Shown here piece by piece: positions 20,179 through 23,995 of a DNA stretch of 23,995 nt. Position 1 is the stretch's first letter; each line of letters opens with the position of its first letter. Source of the DNA: a virus; IMG/VR virus record IMGVR_UViG_3300045918_000086, positions 1 to 23,995 of that record, one strand, 5' to 3'. The notes below the pieces were generated by a model. It searched no databases. It was not told the DNA's origin and saw only the letters and a list, made by a program, of their open reading frames with translations. The translations under genes and the position numbers were made by a program.

Positions 20179-22833
20179 ATGTCAATCCCAGTAGTCATTC
20201 TTGGAGCCACAGTTTACTGGCCCAGCACAGGCGAAGTCAACTATGGTGACGATACTACTGCTTTTGTAGAATTAGTTTCCAGTGCTTTAGCACCTATCTC
20301 GGGTCTATACAACAGTACAACCGGCCATGTCGGCAACTTAGCATTAGACGACTTAGATCAATTAACAATTAATGGGGCACCTATTACCCCTGGCCCAGGT
20401 TCAAGCGGCTATAGTGGTTTTAGTGGAGCAAGTGGAACATCTGGTTATTCAGGTATGAATGGTTTCTCTACCATTCTTAGAGGATCAGTAGCAGACTTTG
20501 CTTCTTTACCTAGTGGTGCTGCATATGGTGATATGTGGATGACATTAGATACAGGCGACGGTTGGGTATCTGATGGAGTGGGCGGATGGACAAATGTAGG
20601 CCAAATTCGAGGCGCAACTGGCGCAACAGGATTAAGTGGTTACTCTGGTAAGAGTGGCTGGTCTGGTATATCTGGTATAGGAACAAGCGGATACAGCGGT
20701 GTAAGTGGATTTAGTGGTTCAAGTGGTACAAGTGGATACTCGGGCATATTAAAAGAGTGGACATTAGTATCGAATACTATGACTGCGACACCTAACATAC
20801 AGTATCTGGTAGACACTCAAACCAATGGTCCTTGGACAATGACATTCCCTATATTACCTACCTTGGGTGATGTAATTATTATATCTGATAATAATAATTT
20901 CGCAACTAATAATTTAACAATAGACGGAAACGGTCAAACATTCGATTCGGGTGATGGTACATTAACCATTGATATTGGTAGAGTAATGGTAACATTCACA
21001 TATAATAGTTCGACTTGGCGTGTAGTTGCTACTGCTGGCCCTCAAGGACTAAGTGGCTACTCAGGTCAGGTAGGTATAAGTGGATATAGCGGTACAAACG
21101 GTGCGGTTACTTCAGTAGGTATCAGTGGAACTACTGGTATAGGCGTAACAGGTAGTCCTGTAACTTCAGCAGGCGATATTACTTTAGCGTTAGGTGCAAT
21201 TACTCCAACAAGTGTATCGCCGACTGGTAATATTACATTAGCAACTAGTCAGAAATTATTAGGCGATTTTAGTAACGCAACATTCTTAAATAGATCTTTA
21301 ATACAAACAAGTACCACTAACGGTATTACTCGTGTTTCTCTAGTACCAAACGGAACTGCCACTCAATCTAGGTTACAAGTACATAATGTTTCGAGCCCAA
21401 CATCAGGTGCAGGCGATGCATTGATGGTTATGGATATTAATAGTTCTCGTGGCGCGATATTAATGGCAATAAATGGTACTGGTCCTGCTTTACCATTATA
21501 TCTATTGGCTGGCGGTGGCACTATTGTAGACCTTGCACTCGATATTTCTCATAATGTAATAATAGGTGGTGAAAGCACATTATTAGCAACAACTGCTACA
21601 GGCGGCTTCTTATATCTATCAGGTATGAATGGAGCACCAACTGGTGTTCCAATTACTAAAGCAAATCATACACCTTTAGTATATGATAAGACAAACGAAG
21701 CACTATATTACTATAATTATACCGGTGCTGTTTGGGAGAAAGTAGCAACTGGAACTAGTTCTGGAACAGTAACTTCGGTTGATGTTTCAGTAGCAAACGG
21801 ACTAACAGTTTCTGGCAACCCAATTACAACAAGCGGTACATTAGCGTTAGGGCTTGGACCAAATGTAATTTTAGGAGATAATGCGACTGTCGCAGGCACA
21901 CTCCAACTAATGGGTAACGGAAGTACAACACCTTCAAATCAGATATTAAATAACTCGGATACAAGTGTAGGTATAGAAATAATTGCAGGAAATTCTTCAA
22001 GTACAACCGATAATGGTAGTAGAATTACTCTTGCTAATAAAACTGGAACTCACACAACAGTTAATATTAGTTCTACCACTCCGTACGATCCGCTTCTATC
22101 AGATATATGTGGTGGTATGGTAGAAGGTTTCAACTTAAACGGAACACCTTCTTTTGCTCTATATTCCGGTGATGGAAATTACCTATCAACAGGCGGTGGT
22201 GGGCAAGTAACAATATGGGATAAGACAGGGACATTCCAGTCTGTAAATCTTCAAGGTAGTTCTGTAATGTGTGTTGGTATAGATGTTACAGTGCCGGCAA
22301 CTCCTACACAAAATGGAGCGAATGCTTTCTTGTTTGGTGGTGACGGTAGTACATCAGCCAACATGTACTTACATTGCCCTAGCGATAATGGTAATATCAC
22401 GGTTGCTGCTTCGAATAGCGCAACAGGTGATACAGCAGTAGGAATTGCAGCAGCAACAGCAAACGGCAACGCAGTTAGTATAGACATTAGTACAGCAAAC
22501 GGTGGAACAATCAATCTAAATGCACCAATAAAAATGAATAGCAGCACTGGTACTGCTGGACAAGTTCTAACAAGTAATGGATCAACCACACAAACCTGGC
22601 AAAGATTTGCCCCAGCATACGAAGAACACGTTGCTACTGCTGCTCAGACTGTTTTTAATACAACGATGGTAACTACCGCAAATGGTTCTGGAAAATCTTA
22701 TCTACAAGTATTTGTAATGGGCGTCTTACAACAGGAAGGAGCAACAAAGTCATATACTGTTACTGGTTCAAATCAAATAACATTTAATACAGGTGTCACA
22801 CTAAGTAGTGATGTTCTATTCTACGGATATTAA
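20179..22833 (+). CDS. Tail fibre/appendage protein with collagen-like GYSG tracts
   Basis: An 884-residue protein. The first 70 residues form a compact head (SIPVVILGATVYWPSTGEVNYGDD), probably the virion-attachment end. Gly-Tyr-Ser-Gly collagen-like tracts lie at about 73-92, 145-189 and 287-307. Between them are a small beta domain (98-145, DMWMTLDTGDGWVSDGVGGW) and another (190-285, NIQYLVDTQTNGPWTMTFP). A long beta-rich shaft follows, with two matching repeats, AVTSVGISGTTGIGVTGSPV and a later TVTSVDVSVANGLTVSGNPI. The C-terminal ~75 residues (AYEEHVATAAQTVFNTTMVT ... GVLQQEGATKSYTVTGSNQI ... VLFYGY) match a knob found on several phage fibres. GGAGAA precedes the ATG. It should bind the host surface. 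No depolymerase motif is visible. Confidence 0.85.
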   Translation: MSIPVVILGATVYWPSTGEVNYGDDTTAFVELVSSALAPISGLYNSTTGHVGNLALDDLDQLTINGAPITPGPGSSGYSGFSGASGTSGYSGMNGFSTILRGSVADFASLPSGAAYGDMWMTLDTGDGWVSDGVGGWTNVGQIRGATGATGLSGYSGKSGWSGISGIGTSGYSGVSGFSGSSGTSGYSGILKEWTLVSNTMTATPNIQYLVDTQTNGPWTMTFPILPTLGDVIIISDNNNFATNNLTIDGNGQTFDSGDGTLTIDIGRVMVTFTYNSSTWRVVATAGPQGLSGYSGQVGISGYSGTNGAVTSVGISGTTGIGVTGSPVTSAGDITLALGAITPTSVSPTGNITLATSQKLLGDFSNATFLNRSLIQTSTTNGITRVSLVPNGTATQSRLQVHNVSSPTSGAGDALMVMDINSSRGAILMAINGTGPALPLYLLAGGGTIVDLALDISHNVIIGGESTLLATTATGGFLYLSGMNGAPTGVPITKANHTPLVYDKTNEALYYYNYTGAVWEKVATGTSSGTVTSVDVSVANGLTVSGNPITTSGTLALGLGPNVILGDNATVAGTLQLMGNGSTTPSNQILNNSDTSVGIEIIAGNSSSTTDNGSRITLANKTGTHTTVNISSTTPYDPLLSDICGGMVEGFNLNGTPSFALYSGDGNYLSTGGGGQVTIWDKTGTFQSVNLQGSSVMCVGIDVTVPATPTQNGANAFLFGGDGSTSANMYLHCPSDNGNITVAASNSATGDTAVGIAAATANGNAVSIDISTANGGTINLNAPIKMNSSTGTAGQVLTSNGSTTQTWQRFAPAYEEHVATAAQTVFNTTMVTTANGSGKSYLQVFVMGVLQQEGATKSYTVTGSNQITFNTGVTLSSDVLFYGY

Positions 22834-22841
22834 GGGGAAAT

Positions 22842-23995
22842 ATGTCATTATTAAGTAACTTATTAGGTGGTGGATATATATCCGGTTATTCGGGTTTTAG
22901 TGGATATAGTGGTGTTCAAGGTATTAGTGGTTATAGCGGAACAGATGTATCTCCAGTAGTTGCCACTAGAGTCAATAATTTATTATCCTCAGGCTTACTA
23001 ACTGGTGGTATTTTAACTATCAATGCCGACCCACAAAAATTCGATTTAACAGCAGGAACAGGATTTATATTAGACAACTATACGGATCCAACTAATCCAG
23101 TATATACTCCGGTATCGTGGGCTACACAAACTGCCATGGCTTGCCCTCTTATCGCAACAGCAGACACAACTTTCTTGTATATAGACAGCACAGGAACAAT
23201 AATACACTCTGCAGATGCACCGGATGAAATTACTCGTAGAAACTCTATCGTTCTTGGCTGGTTAGATCATCCATTACGCGGCCCCGATATCGAGTTTGCT
23301 TTAACCGAACCTGATCCAATAACTGATGTACAAGCACAGTTGGCTGATTATTTAATCAATATCGGTTCGTTTAATATTTATGGAAATGACTTTTCTGCTA
23401 ATGGTACAAATCTATATATAGATAGGTCAGAAGGACACGTATTCGAAATGGGTTCTACTTGGTCAACTAGTAAAATTGACCCAAGCACATATCCTTCAGT
23501 TGCGTCTACTGCTACTGCGTTTAAATATTATCATCAAGATACTCCCGGTGTATGGCACGCACCTATCTCCGCAACAGTTATTGATCCAAATCAGTATGAT
23601 ACTGGAACAGGATTAGCAGCAGTTCCTACACTTAAATGGACTATTCAATTCATTGCTTATTATGCACCTAAAGACCAAGTTGATATTCAATATGGACAGA
23701 GAGTATATCAAACACAAGCAATGGCTGCTCAAGCAGTTCAAGAAGCGATAACAGTCAATCCATACAACTCGTTTGACGTGGCTCGTGCTTGGTTAGTAGT
23801 ACAAGAAGGTTGTACTGACTTATCTGACACTGCTACAGCATCTTTCTATTCTTGCGGTAGAACAACTATTGCTGAAATAGAATCCGGTAAAGGAGCACCA
23901 GTTGACCAATCCTTGTTATATAACATAGTTGGTACAGGTGTTCAATACGGCGGAACACTTACAATAAATGGCGACAATACTAAATTCGACGTAGC
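22842..23995 (+). CDS. Second fibre-type protein with GYSG tract (3' end outside window)
   Basis: A frame opening at 22842 behind AAGGGGAAAT, eight bases after the first fibre gene, and open to the window end (384 codons visible). It begins MSLLSNLLGGGYISGYSGFS, so the collagen-like tract starts at about residue 11 and runs to about 37. A domain starting GGILTINADPQKFDLTAGTGFI follows. It contains a beta-rich part (STFLYIDSTGTI-like segments) and a helical segment YGQRVYQTQAMAAQAVQEAI (about 285-304). A second copy of the domain start, GGTLTINGDNTKFDV, appears at the very end. The protein probably shares the assembly route of the first fibre and may be a baseplate-proximal or alternative fibre. 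Completeness cannot be judged. Confidence 0.8.
   Translation, partial: MSLLSNLLGGGYISGYSGFSGYSGVQGISGYSGTDVSPVVATRVNNLLSSGLLTGGILTINADPQKFDLTAGTGFILDNYTDPTNPVYTPVSWATQTAMACPLIATADTTFLYIDSTGTIIHSADAPDEITRRNSIVLGWLDHPLRGPDIEFALTEPDPITDVQAQLADYLINIGSFNIYGNDFSANGTNLYIDRSEGHVFEMGSTWSTSKIDPSTYPSVASTATAFKYYHQDTPGVWHAPISATVIDPNQYDTGTGLAAVPTLKWTIQFIAYYAPKDQVDIQYGQRVYQTQAMAAQAVQEAITVNPYNSFDVARAWLVVQEGCTDLSDTATASFYSCGRTTIAEIESGKGAPVDQSLLYNIVGTGVQYGGTLTINGDNTKFDV

Noticed and set aside
22251-22589. Minus-strand open frame of 112 residues in the fibre gene
   Set aside because: It mirrors the plus-strand fibre coding sequence, which has a ribosome site and family motifs.

Overview
The window is a 24-kb piece of an AT-rich tailed-phage (Caudoviricetes) genome. 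A recognisable large terminase, portal, scaffold, HK97-type major capsid protein and two fibre-like proteins support this. No sheath, tape-measure or long-tail gene is seen. Three large Ala/Gln/Gly-rich structural proteins resemble the internal (ejection) proteins of podovirus-type phages, so a short-tailed virion is the best guess (inference). The host cannot be read from the sequence. Near-consensus sigma70-type promoters and Shine-Dalgarno sites point to a bacterium with ordinary primary sigma factor signals, and the lipobox-like and TonB-like proteins fit a Gram-negative host. No RNA polymerase, integrase, endolysin, tRNA or CRISPR array was recognised.

Layout. (1) 1-5833, plus strand: five tightly packed virion-type genes ending in a terminator. 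(2) 5834-6144: gene-free, with a possible structured RNA and a perfect-consensus promoter. (3) 6145-7414, plus: four small or membrane-associated genes under two strong host-type promoters, namely a 55-aa membrane protein, a 52-aa lipoprotein-like protein, a 36-aa membrane protein, and a 252-aa protein with a TolA/TonB-like layout. (4) 7415-7951: gene-free and rich in short repeats and hairpins, with a leftward promoter that has no gene in front of it. (5) 7952-8382, minus: two small genes behind their own promoter. (6) 8486-14382, minus: the packaging/head operon, transcribed terS, terL, four small genes, portal, scaffold, bounded by terminators. (7) 14613-16016, minus: a zinc-ribbon gene and a 395-aa protein with polymerase-like motifs, behind a good promoter. 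(8) 16175-18643, plus: eight small, mostly overlapping genes, two with DNA-binding-type motifs. (9) 18822-20137, plus: the major capsid gene with its own leader and strong terminator. (10) 20179 to the end, plus: two fibre genes with collagen-like Gly-Tyr-Ser-Gly tracts, the second cut by the window edge.

The parts should work together as follows. TerS/TerL pump DNA through the portal into a shell of capsid protein assembled on the scaffold, the ejection-type proteins leave with the DNA at infection, and the fibres bind the host. The unusual points are the capsid gene lying on the opposite strand and about 9.5 kb from its scaffold gene, the repeat-rich gene-free region at 7.4-8.1 kb, an exact 36-bp duplication around the polymerase-like gene, and the TonB/TolA-like membrane cassette.
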